Shown here piece by piece: positions 8,727 through 18,707 of a DNA stretch of 64,000 nucleotides (the stretch's first letter is position 1; each line of letters opens with the position of its first letter). Origin of the DNA: Gammaproteobacteria bacterium (GTDB taxonomy: Bacteria > Pseudomonadota > Gammaproteobacteria > Pseudomonadales > Azotimanducaceae_A); contig DUAT01000094.1 in the NCBI GenBank assembly GCA_012960755.1, positions 124,001-188,000 on the forward strand. The letters are read 5' to 3'. The notes under the pieces were generated by a model. It ran no database searches. It saw only the letters and a program-made list of their open reading frames with translations, and was not told the DNA's origin. The position numbers and the translations under genes are program-made.

Positions 8727-9416
8727 ATGGCAGATAAGTTGATCCAAATTAGTGCTGTATCAAAGGTCTACACGCGGGGGAAGATGGAGATACCCGTGCT
8801 GGATAAATTGAGTATTGGCATTGATTCGGGTGAGTTCCTGGCGCTGATGGGTCCCTCTGGATCAGGCAAGACAACCCTGCTGAATTTAATTGGCGGTCTG
8901 GACTATCCAACATCCGGCACCATCACCATTGGCGGTGAACGTATTGACCAAATGTCACAGGGCCAGTTGGCACACTGGCGATCCAGGAATGTTGGGTTTG
9001 TGTTTCAGTTTTATAATCTGTTGCCAGTGCTGACCGCTCAAAAAAATGTCGAACTGCCGCTGCTGCTAACGAACTTATCGAGAGGCGAAAGAAAGCAGCG
9101 TGCAGCTACTGCCCTGGAGGTTGTAGGTCTCGCAGACAGAGCTGGGCATAGGCCAAGGGAACTTTCCGGCGGGCAGGAACAGCGGGTTGCGATTGCCAGG
9201 GCATTGGTTTCAGATCCCCGGTTGCTGGTCTGTGATGAGCCTACGGGAGACCTTGATCGCACCACGGCGGATGAGATCCTTGAATTGCTGCAGTTGTTGA
9301 ACAGTGAATACAGTAAAACCATTGTCATGGTCACTCACGACCCAAAAGCTGCGGACCACGCGGGTCAATGCTTGCATCTTGACAAGGGACGTTTGCTCGA
9401 GGAGACCATGGCGTGA
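8727..9416 (+). CDS. ABC transporter ATP-binding protein, MacB/LolD type
   Basis: The 229-residue ATPase has Walker A GPSGSGKT at 42-49, a Q-loop in FVFQFYNLL, the signature LSGGQ at 146-150 and Walker [13 protein letters not shown] at 166-177. The second half of the signature reads [15 protein letters not shown], with Glu where Gln is usual. The length and the [13 protein letters not shown] and [12 protein letters not shown] segments place it with the LolD/MacB/FtsE group, which powers mechanotransmission rather than simple import. It lies between the adaptor and two permeases, overlapping the next gene by four bases. Confidence 0.92.
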   Translation: MADKLIQISAVSKVYTRGKMEIPVLDKLSIGIDSGEFLALMGPSGSGKTTLLNLIGGLDYPTSGTITIGGERIDQMSQGQLAHWRSRNVGFVFQFYNLLPVLTAQKNVELPLLLTNLSRGERKQRAATALEVVGLADRAGHRPRELSGGQEQRVAIARALVSDPRLLVCDEPTGDLDRTTADEILELLQLLNSEYSKTIVMVTHDPKAADHAGQCLHLDKGRLLEETMA

Positions 9417-10561
9417 AATATTCTGGTCTTATCTGGTCCGCTTTGTATCGAAAACCAATTCGCAGTGTTTTGACCTTGTTGAGTATATTTGTTGCATTTC
9501 TGTTATTCGGTCTTTTACAGTCCGTTAGCTTCGCCTTCAGCCAGGGTGCGAATTTTTCTGGTGTTAATCGTCTGATTGTATCGCCTAAGTACTCTATCAT
9601 CGACAGTATTCCACTGAACTACACAAACCAGATACGTGGTATTCCGGGGATTGAAAAAATTGCTCATCAACAGTGGTTTGGCGGAATTTTTCGGGACAAT
9701 CGAAGTTTTTTCCCAAGATGGGCTGTATCGAAGGATTATCTTGAGATTTACACCGAGTTCATGCTGCCGCAAGATCAACTGGATGCGTTCCTGACAACTC
9801 GCACCGGTGCAGTGGTCGGTCGATCAATAGCAGAGCAGTATCAGTTAAAAATTGGCGATAAGATCCCAATTATTCCGGATATATGGCCCAATAAAGACAA
9901 TGGCCCGTGGGAATTCGATTTGGTAGGTATCTTTGATGCTAAAAAGGACAGCGTTGGTGACGGCATCATGTTTATCAATTATGTTTTTTTCGAGGAGTAC
10001 AGTCTTTTCGGCGAGGGTGGCGCGGGAAACATCATTGTTCAGATTTCCGATCCTGATGCTGCGGCAAGGATTGCGAGCGAAATTGATACCATGTTTGCCA
10101 ACAGTTCCGATGAAACCAAAACCACCTCGGAAAAAGTCTACAACCAGATGTTCGCCAAGCAGATGGGTGACATCGGTTTCATCATGACTTCGATATTATC
10201 AGCAGTATTTTTTACCATTTTACTGCTAACAGGCAATACGATGGCGCAGGCGGTACGGGAACGAATCCCGGAACTTGCGATACTCAAAACTATCGGGTTC
10301 AGCAACCTCAGTATGCTGTTTATCGTGCTCGCGGAGTCTGTATTCATCAGCTTGTTAGGCGGTTTACCCGGGCTTGGTGTTGCGAGAATGATGATGCCAG
10401 GGCTTGGCGAATCAGTTTCATTCCTCAGTGGTCTGGAAATGACACCGGAGATATTTATCCAGGGTGTCACACTGGCTCTGTTGTTGGGCATTATTGTCGG
10501 TTTGCCTTCAGCGATCCGCGCCATGCGGCTCAATATTGTTGATGCCTTGCGGGATAGCTGA
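9413..10561 (+). CDS. ABC transporter permease, MacB/FtsX family (first)
   Basis: The 382-residue protein has the family layout: one N-terminal membrane segment (about 18-38), a large periplasmic MacB_PCD-like domain (about 40-265), and three C-terminal membrane segments (about 265-370) around PELAILKTIGFSNLSMLFIVLAE. The start is GTG, overlapping the ATPase stop (GTGA), so translation is coupled. It overlaps the second permease by one base. With that gene it would form a heterodimeric membrane unit. The cargo could be a lipid, peptide or drug; nothing in the sequence decides. Confidence 0.88.
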   Translation: MKYSGLIWSALYRKPIRSVLTLLSIFVAFLLFGLLQSVSFAFSQGANFSGVNRLIVSPKYSIIDSIPLNYTNQIRGIPGIEKIAHQQWFGGIFRDNRSFFPRWAVSKDYLEIYTEFMLPQDQLDAFLTTRTGAVVGRSIAEQYQLKIGDKIPIIPDIWPNKDNGPWEFDLVGIFDAKKDSVGDGIMFINYVFFEEYSLFGEGGAGNIIVQISDPDAAARIASEIDTMFANSSDETKTTSEKVYNQMFAKQMGDIGFIMTSILSAVFFTILLLTGNTMAQAVRERIPELAILKTIGFSNLSMLFIVLAESVFISLLGGLPGLGVARMMMPGLGESVSFLSGLEMTPEIFIQGVTLALLLGIIVGLPSAIRAMRLNIVDALRDS

Positions 10562-11748
10562 TGAATACGATCAATCAGATTATTGCAATCACCCTGATGA
10601 ACCTTCGCAACATACCATCTCGATTCGGTGCTTCGTTGGTTATCATCGTGGGTATAGCCGGTGTGGTCACGGTGCTGGTTGCGCTGCTCGCCATGGCAAA
10701 AGGTTTTGAGGCGACCTTGAAAGGAACAGGTCAGCCAGATCGGGCTATCGTGATGCGTAGTGGTTCAACTTCTGAGATGACCAGTGGCGTGTCCGCCAGC
10801 CATGGTCGAATTATTGAAACCAAGCCGGGTCTCGCAGACTCAAACAACGGCGCACTGGCAGCCGGTGAGCTTTATGTGATCGCAGATATCCGAAAACGGG
10901 CCAATAACTCGGAAGCTAATATGCCTATGCGGGGAGTTCAGCCCAATTCCTTCTTGATTCGTGACGAAGTAAAGATTGTTGCCGGGAGGAATTTTGAATT
11001 TGGCCGGTTTGAAATGATTGCAGGTGTCAAGGCAGCAGATCAATTTCACGGTATTGATGTGGGCAGTACGGTGAGTATTCGGGGTGCAGACTGGAAACTG
11101 GTAGGTCTGTTTGAATCGAATGGTTCCATCCATGAATCGGAAGTCTGGGTGGACCATGCAGTTTTGGTTTCCAACCTGAAGCGCGGCAATGGATACAGCT
11201 CGATGGTGGTGCGCTTGCTGTCCCCTCTGGATCTGGATGTGTTCCGACAGTCACTTGGCGATGATCCTCAGCTCGAAGTCAGTGTCGTTCGGGAGACCAA
11301 ATATTATAGTGAGCAATCCACAGGTATCACCAGCCTGATTACCCAGTTTGGCTATGGGGTTTCGATTATTATGGCAATCGGTGCGGTGTTCGGGGCTTTG
11401 AATACCATGTACTCGGCCGTGTCCACCCGTTCAGTGGAAATTGCCACGCTGCGTGCTCTGGGGTTTGGGCCAACCCCTGTGGTGATATCCGTCATGGTCG
11501 AGGCATTGGCGCTTTCAATCATCGGTGGATTGATCGGTGGTTTGATCGCGTGGACGCTCTTTAACGGCTACACGGCCTCCACCATGTCGAACTCGACATT
11601 CTCACAGGTGTCATTTAGCTTTTCCGTCACCGGTGAACTGCTGCTGCGGGGTATTGTCTGGTCCTGCATGCTTGGCTTGATTGGTGGTTTGTTTCCGTCG
11701 GTAGCAGCAGCAAGACAACCCGTGACGGCAGCTTTGCGCGGTCTTTAG
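10561..11748 (+). CDS. ABC transporter permease, MacB/FtsX family (second)
   Basis: This 395-residue paralogue of the previous protein has the same one-plus-three membrane segment topology. It contains the periplasmic domain with NSFLIRDEVKIVAGRNFEFG and the conserved cytoplasmic coupling segment SVEIATLRALGFGPTPVVIS at about 290-309. The ATG overlaps the previous stop codon. It ends the four-gene exporter operon; 244 bases without a gene follow before the glycosyltransferase. Confidence 0.88.
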   Translation: MNTINQIIAITLMNLRNIPSRFGASLVIIVGIAGVVTVLVALLAMAKGFEATLKGTGQPDRAIVMRSGSTSEMTSGVSASHGRIIETKPGLADSNNGALAAGELYVIADIRKRANNSEANMPMRGVQPNSFLIRDEVKIVAGRNFEFGRFEMIAGVKAADQFHGIDVGSTVSIRGADWKLVGLFESNGSIHESEVWVDHAVLVSNLKRGNGYSSMVVRLLSPLDLDVFRQSLGDDPQLEVSVVRETKYYSEQSTGITSLITQFGYGVSIIMAIGAVFGALNTMYSAVSTRSVEIATLRALGFGPTPVVISVMVEALALSIIGGLIGGLIAWTLFNGYTASTMSNSTFSQVSFSFSVTGELLLRGIVWSCMLGLIGGLFPSVAAARQPVTAALRGL

Positions 11749-11992
11749 CCTATTATCGCCGACGTGGTTTTAAGCATCATATGCCAAACGTGTAACTTAG
11801 CAAAAATGTCCACCCATACTGGGAGGCTGACTTTGACTTCAATTTGTACAGGTCACATAAAGTTCACGCTTCTCGTTTCATTTGCTCTGTCTAGAGTCAC
11901 TTTAGATCTTAAGGCATCATTGGCCTAAGACATCAATATGCTCAATTTGAACTGAATATTGTTTCGTCGTGCAGTAATCGGGATAATACGAT

Positions 11993-13186
11993 ATGAACAT
12001 TAAGGTTATTGTTTTGTCGCGTAGTATTGCAATTGTTATTGATCCCTGGGATTACCCTTTTAATGGTGCCGTCGTATCGACTCGCCGGTTTGTTAAAGTA
12101 TTGGAAAATCAGTTCTCCTTCAAATTGTTGGCGACGCCTGCAGACAATGAGAAACCCGATCGCCGAATGGTGCAGTTTGGAAGGGTTTCCATACCCGGTT
12201 TTAACCATATTCTCGATGAGATGAAGGTGCCGCTGGCGAGACCGGATAGAAAGTTGCTGCGGCAAGCGTTGCAGGGTTGCGAATTGCTGCACGTTCAGTT
12301 TCCATTCTTCCTCGGTTTTGTGGCCATCTCGGAAGCGAGAAAGCTTGGACTACCCGTCATTTGTTCGTTTCATGTTCAACCTGAAAATCTGCTGCTTAAT
12401 GTTGGCATACGTTCCCGATGGATTTCGAAGATTCTCTACAAGTTTTTCATTGCGGCCTTCTATAATCGGGCTGATATGGTTATTGCACCTTCAGAATTTG
12501 CGGCAGAAGAGCTGCGATCACAAGGTCTGGTTAAAACGGTGAAAGTTATCTCAAATGGGGTACCGGAGCACTTTTTGTCGTTACTGCATACTTCAGGTGG
12601 TGAAACTGGTGCGGAGCAGGTCCATAAACTGTTGTCGGTTGGTCGGCTTGCCAAAGAAAAACAACAGGACGTCCTTTTGCGAGCTATTGCGCGCTCGAAA
12701 TACAAGAATTCGATCGAACTTACCATGGTCGGCACCGGCCCACAGGAAGAGGAGCTAAGGAAGCTGGCTGCCAGACTGGAATTGAATGTTACGATCGGTT
12801 CGGTTAGCGATGAGACTTTACTGACATTGTTAACAGAATCCGACCTGTTCGTGCATGCGGGAGAAATCGAATTGGAAGGCATGTCTGTTGTCGAAGCGAT
12901 GGCAGCGGGTAACACTGTCATTGTTTCTGATTCCAGAGACAGTGCCGCCGCCATGCTGGTTGACAATCCACAAGCGCTGTTCAGAAACCGCAACCCGGTT
13001 GACCTGGCTGCGAAGATTGACTACTGGTTGGCCAACCCCAAGGAGAAGCTGATTGAAGCAAAAAGCAACCGGCAGCGGGCAGGACACAGGTCCCACGCAG
13101 ACTGCGTGGCGCAATTTGCATCCCTCTACAACGAATTAATGGCGGTTGAATTGCCAGCGGAAAACGGCATAACACAATTTGAGTAG
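11993..13186 (+). CDS. Glycosyltransferase family 4 (GT-B fold)
   Basis: The 397-residue protein has two Rossmann-like halves. The N-terminal acceptor half contains DYPFNGAVVSTRRF and LLHVQFPFFLGFVA. The C-terminal donor half contains LLSVGRLAKEKQQDVLLRAI, the VGTGPQEEELRKLA motif, and the EX7E-like segment in ELEGMSVVEAMAAGN, which contacts the nucleotide sugar. GT4 enzymes transfer hexoses to lipid or saccharide acceptors at the inner face of the membrane. Its stop overlaps the start of the MMPL exporter gene by eight bases, so a glycosylated lipid exported by that protein is a plausible product. This is inference. Confidence 0.85.
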   Translation: MNIKVIVLSRSIAIVIDPWDYPFNGAVVSTRRFVKVLENQFSFKLLATPADNEKPDRRMVQFGRVSIPGFNHILDEMKVPLARPDRKLLRQALQGCELLHVQFPFFLGFVAISEARKLGLPVICSFHVQPENLLLNVGIRSRWISKILYKFFIAAFYNRADMVIAPSEFAAEELRSQGLVKTVKVISNGVPEHFLSLLHTSGGETGAEQVHKLLSVGRLAKEKQQDVLLRAIARSKYKNSIELTMVGTGPQEEELRKLAARLELNVTIGSVSDETLLTLLTESDLFVHAGEIELEGMSVVEAMAAGNTVIVSDSRDSAAAMLVDNPQALFRNRNPVDLAAKIDYWLANPKEKLIEAKSNRQRAGHRSHADCVAQFASLYNELMAVELPAENGITQFE

Positions 13187-15764
13187 ATTACTTATCGGGT
13201 TACTGCGTCGCTGGGTGGTATTCGTTGAGAACCACGCACGCCAGGTGCTGGTTGGGCTCATTCTGCTGACGTTTGTGTCTGCTTTTATCTCTGTTCGATA
13301 TTCACGCATAAACTCTGACCTGAGTACGCTGGTGGAGCCGTCGGCTGAACTTGCCTGGTATCAATACGATAGTTATTACAAGGAGGCTTTTCCGGAATTG
13401 CTGGAAACAGCGGTCGTTGTGGTATCGGGAACAAACTCAGCGACAGTGGACGACTCAGCGAGCCGAGTGGCCGAGGCGCTTCGCCAAAGAGGGGATTTTG
13501 AGTTTGTATTTGCACCTGGTCTGGATGAGCTCATTACGTCGAAAAAGCTGTATTTTCTTGATGAAGAGAACCTGGATCTGTGGATCAAGGGTGTCCAGTA
13601 CAACTATGGTGCTCTTTTACGCATCTCCGACAGCGCCAACTTGACCAATTTTGTGTACACCTTTGCCGATCAGATCTCGAATATTCAAGGTCTGCCCATA
13701 CCGGAACCCCTTGTTTCAGTCGCAGAAAGTTTCGAACCGGGGAGATTGGCCGGGGGTTCACAGCAAGCGGGGCTGCGTGGCTATCCCCGACTGATAGATG
13801 AGACTGTCGATAGGTACTATCAATTGATTGTCGTAAAAGGGGAGCAACAACACGACAGAACACTGCCCAACGAGGCAGTTATAAACAGTATTCGTGATGT
13901 TGTTAACAGTGCAGCCATTGACCCGGGTGTATCGGTACGCCTGACGGGGGAGGTAGCACTAGCAAACGAGGAGGTTGATGCAGGATTGAGCGGGGTTGGC
14001 ATTGCAGGCACCCTTTCATTGATCTTACTGGCAATAATTCTGGCTGTCGGCATCCGTTCAAAACGAATAATTGGTGTCATATTTACCCTGTTGCTGATGG
14101 GGGTGATCATGACCACTGGGTTTGCCACCCTGGCAGTGGGAAGCTACAACGTCTTGTCGCTCATTTTTGTTGTCATGTTTTTTGGTTTGGGTGTCGATTT
14201 TGCTGTTCACTTTGCCCTAAGGATTCGTGAAGCAGCCAGTGAAGACGACGTGGCAGATGCCTGTGGAGCCGCCGTGACTGATATTGGCTCGGCATTACTA
14301 TTATGTATGGTTACTTCCATGGTGGCTTTTCTTTCTTTTGCGCCAACCGCTTACCGTGGTCTGGCGGAGCTTGGAATAATATCTGCGGGAGGCATGCTGA
14401 TTGCTTTCGGGTTAACGCTGACTCTGCTCCCAGCTCTTTTCAAGATTTATGGTGTACCGCAGCAAAAAGAGAAAAAGCTGCCTACGTTTGAAGTGAGGCT
14501 AAAGCCAAATTATGTATTGGTCACTGTGACCCTTTTATCGATGCTGGCTTTTTACTTCGCCAGGGATATCCGGTTCGACTACAGTGTGCTGGCGATGCGT
14601 GATGCCAGCACAGAGGCAATGACTACATTGCTGGAACTGCAGGATGAGAAGATTGCAACGGACTACAGCATCTCGGTTCTGGCCAGAAATGCGCAGCATG
14701 CAGAAGCTCTCAAAGTGCGGCTGCAGGAACTCGAGGTTGTGGGTGATGTGTCCATTCCGGCGGATTTTCTTCCGCACAACCAGGCGGCCAAGCGGGAGAA
14801 GCTGAAGGCGCTGTTCGAATTGTATGAATCTATTGAGGAGGTCTTACCGGGCGAGCCCTTACTCCTTCAGGCGGCTGACACGGCGGCGGAGAATGATCTT
14901 GCAGGTGCGTTGGACTATCTGTTGACGACGCCATCCCATGCCGGGGAGGAAGATAAGCACATAGTCCACAACCTGAAAGCTGGATTGAACCTCTACGTCA
15001 ATGACAGGCAAATGATTGCCAGGTTTAACCAGATGCTGTTTGAAGAACTGGAAACCGAGCTCAGGCAATTACGCATAATGCTCGCTGCTGAACCCTTTCG
15101 CGTAGAAGATATTTCAGATGATCTGAGACGTCGCATGATTTCACCCAGCGGCGAACACCTGATGACGGTACAGCCAGCCAGACCTCTAACCACACGCAAA
15201 TTAACAGAAGCTTTTATCACTGCAGTTAATCGAGTGGCTCCGAATATCGCAGGTCGGTCAGTCATTGAATGGGGTGTTGGCAGTGTGGTGGTTGAGTCTT
15301 TTATTTTTGCCGGTTCATTGTCATTTGTCTGTATCACCATACTGTTGCTGTTTTACTTCAGGAACATTGTACTCCCTGTCTTGGTGCTGGTACCGATCAT
15401 GCTGGCTCTGCTGTTTACCTTCGCAATCTGCCAAATCACCGGTATTACACTGAATATGGCGAATATACTGGTTGTGCCGTTAATTATTGGGCTGGGAGTC
15501 GATACCGGTATCCATGTGGTGCATCGTTATACCCATTATGATGGGGTCGAAGGTGTTTATTCATCGAGTACCGCACGAGCAGTGTTGATCAGCGGCCTGA
15601 CCACGGCAGGCACCTTCTTTTCATTATCGTTTAGTCCTCATAAAGGTGCCGCTTCCGTTGGATTGCTACTGACAATCGCAATTTTGCTTCTGATCCTTGC
15701 GACGTTTATTGTATTACCTGCTCTGTTACGAGTTATCAAATATCAATCTTCATCAGCTCACTAG
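13179..15764 (+). CDS. MMPL/RND family lipid exporter (HpnN-like)
   Basis: The 861-residue protein has the duplicated RND layout. Each half has one membrane segment, a large periplasmic loop and five more membrane segments. Membrane clusters lie near 20-40, 280-425, 450-465 and 705-855. Family-typical segments are FGLGVDFAVHFALRIREA in the first half and VVPLIIGLGVDTGIHVVHRY in the second, where Asp residues occupy the expected proton-relay position. The length fits HpnN and mycobacterial-type MMPL proteins. No hopanoid genes are in the window. The start is TTG inside the end of the glycosyltransferase gene. Confidence 0.85.
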   Translation: MSRLLIGLLRRWVVFVENHARQVLVGLILLTFVSAFISVRYSRINSDLSTLVEPSAELAWYQYDSYYKEAFPELLETAVVVVSGTNSATVDDSASRVAEALRQRGDFEFVFAPGLDELITSKKLYFLDEENLDLWIKGVQYNYGALLRISDSANLTNFVYTFADQISNIQGLPIPEPLVSVAESFEPGRLAGGSQQAGLRGYPRLIDETVDRYYQLIVVKGEQQHDRTLPNEAVINSIRDVVNSAAIDPGVSVRLTGEVALANEEVDAGLSGVGIAGTLSLILLAIILAVGIRSKRIIGVIFTLLLMGVIMTTGFATLAVGSYNVLSLIFVVMFFGLGVDFAVHFALRIREAASEDDVADACGAAVTDIGSALLLCMVTSMVAFLSFAPTAYRGLAELGIISAGGMLIAFGLTLTLLPALFKIYGVPQQKEKKLPTFEVRLKPNYVLVTVTLLSMLAFYFARDIRFDYSVLAMRDASTEAMTTLLELQDEKIATDYSISVLARNAQHAEALKVRLQELEVVGDVSIPADFLPHNQAAKREKLKALFELYESIEEVLPGEPLLLQAADTAAENDLAGALDYLLTTPSHAGEEDKHIVHNLKAGLNLYVNDRQMIARFNQMLFEELETELRQLRIMLAAEPFRVEDISDDLRRRMISPSGEHLMTVQPARPLTTRKLTEAFITAVNRVAPNIAGRSVIEWGVGSVVVESFIFAGSLSFVCITILLLFYFRNIVLPVLVLVPIMLALLFTFAICQITGITLNMANILVVPLIIGLGVDTGIHVVHRYTHYDGVEGVYSSSTARAVLISGLTTAGTFFSLSFSPHKGAASVGLLLTIAILLLILATFIVLPALLRVIKYQSSSAH

Positions 15765-15842
15765 CGCTGGCTGACAAAAATCTCCACTTGCGTTATATTG
15801 CCTCTCGATTCTTTTGATCTAACAGAATAAATGGGGCGCAAT

Positions 15843-16898
15843 ATGAAAACTTCTATCTCCATCGGCAGTGCGTACTACAATGGTGAGGACTGGGACGACC
15901 TGGTCAGTTATACGGTTGAGGCTGAAAAGCTGGGGGTTGACCAAGTCTGGTCGGCTGAGGCGTGGGGAATGGATGCCATCGTACCCCTGGCCTATATCGC
16001 AGCAAAAACCGAGAAAATTGGCCTCGGCACCGGCATTATGCAGATATCCTCGCGCGTACCCTCCATGATTGCCATGACCTCGCAGAGTCTTGCGACGGTA
16101 TCGAATAACCGATTTATGCTAGGTCTTGGGGTTAGTGGGCCCCAGGTGGTTGAAGGTTTGCATGGCGCAAGTTTTGCCAGCCCATTGGGTCGATTACGCG
16201 AGTGCCTGGAAATCGTTCGACTTGGGCTGAATGGCGACAGGCTGCAATACGATGGCAAGCACTATTTGCTGCCGCGCCCGGGTGGCGAAGGTAAGCCGAT
16301 TCGATTATCCCAGCCACCGCGTCCTGACATGCCCATCTACCTTGCGACCCTGGGCCCGAAATCCCTCGAAATGACCGGGGAGCTTGCCAACGGCTGGTTA
16401 GGAACATCGTTTATACCGGAGCATGCCGATGTGTTTCTCGGTCCCATGAAAAAGGGGGCTGAAAAAGCGGGGCGCAGCTTCGACGACATTGATATTCAAA
16501 TTGGTATGGGGTTTGAGATTGGCGATGATGTCGAAAGAATGATTGAAGAACGAAAGCCGGGGATGGCTTTTACCCTGGGTGGTATGGGTTCAGCAAAAAC
16601 AAACTTCTATAATGATGCTTTCAGGCGTTCCGGCTATGAGGATGCCGCCATCGAAGTGCAAAAGCTCTGGGTAGATCGGAAAAAAACCGAGGCAATACAA
16701 AGGGTGCCTGACGAGATGGTGTTAAAAACCTCCCTGATTGGTACAACAGATATGATCAGGGAAAGACTGAGAGTCTATCGGGATGCCGGAGTATCCACAA
16801 TTCGCCTCGGAACTGGGGGTAAAACCTGGAAAGAACGCCTGGACAAGCTGGCGGAAGGCCTGGACCTGGTGAACTCGGAGGTCAACAGCTGGGGTTAG
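15843..16898 (+). CDS. LLM-class luciferase-like (F420- or FMN-dependent) oxidoreductase
   Basis: The protein is about 351 residues from the ATG at 15843, which has GGGG six bases upstream; an ATG at 15831 is the alternative. It is a TIM-barrel of the bacterial luciferase superfamily: SIGSAYYNGEDWDDLVSYTVEAEKLGVDQVWSAE-type N-terminus, IGLGTGIMQISSR, FMLGLGVSGPQVVEG, and PIYLATLGPKSLEMTGELANGWLG. The bulge and loop pattern is that of the F420-dependent LLM group; the cofactor cannot be proved from sequence. The reaction is unknown, commonly a hydride transfer to a small carbonyl or enoyl substrate. Confidence 0.85.
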   Translation: MKTSISIGSAYYNGEDWDDLVSYTVEAEKLGVDQVWSAEAWGMDAIVPLAYIAAKTEKIGLGTGIMQISSRVPSMIAMTSQSLATVSNNRFMLGLGVSGPQVVEGLHGASFASPLGRLRECLEIVRLGLNGDRLQYDGKHYLLPRPGGEGKPIRLSQPPRPDMPIYLATLGPKSLEMTGELANGWLGTSFIPEHADVFLGPMKKGAEKAGRSFDDIDIQIGMGFEIGDDVERMIEERKPGMAFTLGGMGSAKTNFYNDAFRRSGYEDAAIEVQKLWVDRKKTEAIQRVPDEMVLKTSLIGTTDMIRERLRVYRDAGVSTIRLGTGGKTWKERLDKLAEGLDLVNSEVNSWG

Positions 16899-16982
16899 TC
16901 TCGCAGTAACTTCGCCAAGGTTGCCGAAACCTTCGCCAATAAATTAAGATAATCCTCCAATCACAGTTCCATGGAGAGCACC

Positions 16983-17345
16983 ATGAGACCACCTGTCTGG
17001 ATAGGTCATGTGAGTTTGAAGGTTCATTCCCTCAGCGAATCTGAGCAATTTTACCTGAAAACAGGATTGCGGCTGATTTTCAAGAACGATGCTGTCTGTA
17101 TTTTGGAATTGCGCGGCGGCACACACCTTATTCTTGGTGTTGATGCCAACGCCGAATCTGGTAACGCCGAATTTGATTTCATGGTTGAGAATGTTGATGA
17201 GTCTCATGAATCTTACAGGGAGGCGGGTTTGAAGGTGAGCGATATATCCAGGGGAGACATCCATGACTCGTTTTTTCTGACCGATCCTTCTGCAAATCGC
17301 ATTACCGTTAATTCCACCCATGTGGATGACCATAGCCTGGTTTAA
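16983..17345 (+). CDS. VOC family protein (glyoxalase/bleomycin-resistance fold)
   Basis: The protein has about 120 residues from the ATG at 16983, chosen because GGAGAG lies just upstream. It has the two beta-alpha-beta-beta-beta modules: IGHVSLKVHSLSESEQFYLK with a metal-ligand His, then EFDFMVENVDESHESYREAG and the final FFLTDPSANRITVNS. The C-terminal ligand position reads TDPSANRITV, so metal binding is uncertain. It lies between the luciferase-like gene and an M20 peptidase, on the same strand. Function unknown. Confidence 0.75.
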   Translation: MRPPVWIGHVSLKVHSLSESEQFYLKTGLRLIFKNDAVCILELRGGTHLILGVDANAESGNAEFDFMVENVDESHESYREAGLKVSDISRGDIHDSFFLTDPSANRITVNSTHVDDHSLV

Positions 17346-17363
17346 TTGCTGTCGGGAAATTTT

Positions 17364-18707
17364 ATGTACAACAGGAGATTAGACCATTGCAGCCGCTTGC
17401 CTGGTCGAACGTTTTGTTTCTGCCTGATGCTATTTTTACAAAATGTTCAGGCTGAGACAGCCATCCCAGCGCCCGAATATACAAAACAGATAGTAGCCTT
17501 GCAGCAAAATGATCAGGTTCAGTCAGCGCTGGACCATGTTCTGAGCCTCGAACCCCAGTCGCAGCAAAACCTGGTGGAATTGACTGAAATACCCGCACCG
17601 CCCTTTGCTGAAGCTGCGCGGGCAAAGAGATTTGCAGAACTGTTAAGGGAATCCGGGCTCGATGACGTAATCATTGATGAGGTGGGTAACGTCGTTGGGC
17701 ACCGGCCTGGGTCGGGAAACGGACGGGTCGTTGCTTACAGCGGTCACCTGGATACGGTTTTCCCTGAAGGGACCGATGTCACGGTGCGGTTCGAAAAAGG
17801 TCAAACTAAAAACCCCAGGATGTTCGCACCGGGCATCGGGGACAACACCCGGGGTCTGGTAAATGTTCTGGCGGTACTGAGGGCATTGGAACACGCGAAG
17901 ATAAAAACTGAAGCAGATCTGTTGTTTATCGGTAATGTGGGCGAAGAAGGCCTCGGGGATTTACGGGGAGTACGACATTTGTTCCGTGAAGGCGCGCCCG
18001 TGATTGATGCATTAATTGCCATTGATGGCGGGTCCTCTGAACATATTGTTTTTGGTGGCGTTGGTTCCCATCGATACCGGATCACCTTCAGTGGTTCAGG
18101 TGGGCATTCCTGGGGCTCGTTTGGTCTGGCCAACCCCCACCATGCGCTTGGTCGTGCGATTCAACGTTTCGTAGAACAGGCACCCACTGTGACGAATAAG
18201 GGTGATAAGGCCAGCTACAGCATCGGGCGTATTGGCGGTGGTACATCAATTAACTCAATCCCGTTTGAATCATGGATGGAAGTTGATATGCGTTCCGGCA
18301 ACCAGAGAAAGCTCGATGCGATTGATGCTGTTTTTAAGGCGGCATTGCAGGGAGCTTTGGATGCTGAGAATGAGGCCCGATTGTCGGGACAGGAAATCAC
18401 TCTGGAAATCGAATCGGTTGGCAATCGTCCTGCGGCGAAAGGGAACGTGCACGTACCATTGGTCCAGCGCGCGATTGCGGCTACGCTGGCCTATGGTATT
18501 GAACCACAACTGAGGATCTCATCCACCGATGCGAACCTGCCTATTTCACTGGGTATCCCGGCGGTGACTATGAGCCGCGGTGGCAAGGGGAGTCACTCGC
18601 ACTCCCCAGGTGAATGGTGGCAGAACGTTGATGGCCACATCGCCATTCAAATTGGCATCCTGACCCTGTTGTCAGAGGCTGGAATCCGCGATCAGGTTGA
18701 TGATTAA
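17364..18707 (+). CDS. Exported M20-family metallopeptidase
   Basis: The protein has 447 residues from the ATG at 17364 (a TTG at 17346 is less likely). It starts with a signal peptide (FCFCLMLFLQNVQAETA). Zinc ligands are visible in YSGHLDTVFP, GIGDNTRG and the catalytic pair Glu-Glu in GNVGEEGLGDLRG. A dimerisation-type insert with GGHSWGSFG follows, and the last ligand His is in GGKGSHSHSPGEWW. This resembles peptidase T/tripeptidase-like M20 proteins. It would hydrolyse small peptides or amide conjugates in the periplasm. It overlaps the next gene by eight bases. Confidence 0.85.
   Translation: MYNRRLDHCSRLPGRTFCFCLMLFLQNVQAETAIPAPEYTKQIVALQQNDQVQSALDHVLSLEPQSQQNLVELTEIPAPPFAEAARAKRFAELLRESGLDDVIIDEVGNVVGHRPGSGNGRVVAYSGHLDTVFPEGTDVTVRFEKGQTKNPRMFAPGIGDNTRGLVNVLAVLRALEHAKIKTEADLLFIGNVGEEGLGDLRGVRHLFREGAPVIDALIAIDGGSSEHIVFGGVGSHRYRITFSGSGGHSWGSFGLANPHHALGRAIQRFVEQAPTVTNKGDKASYSIGRIGGGTSINSIPFESWMEVDMRSGNQRKLDAIDAVFKAALQGALDAENEARLSGQEITLEIESVGNRPAAKGNVHVPLVQRAIAATLAYGIEPQLRISSTDANLPISLGIPAVTMSRGGKGSHSHSPGEWWQNVDGHIAIQIGILTLLSEAGIRDQVDD

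Noticed and set aside
16905..16942. Hairpin AAGGTT/AACCTT after the luciferase-like gene
   Set aside because: Six-base stem with no T tract, too weak to call a terminator.
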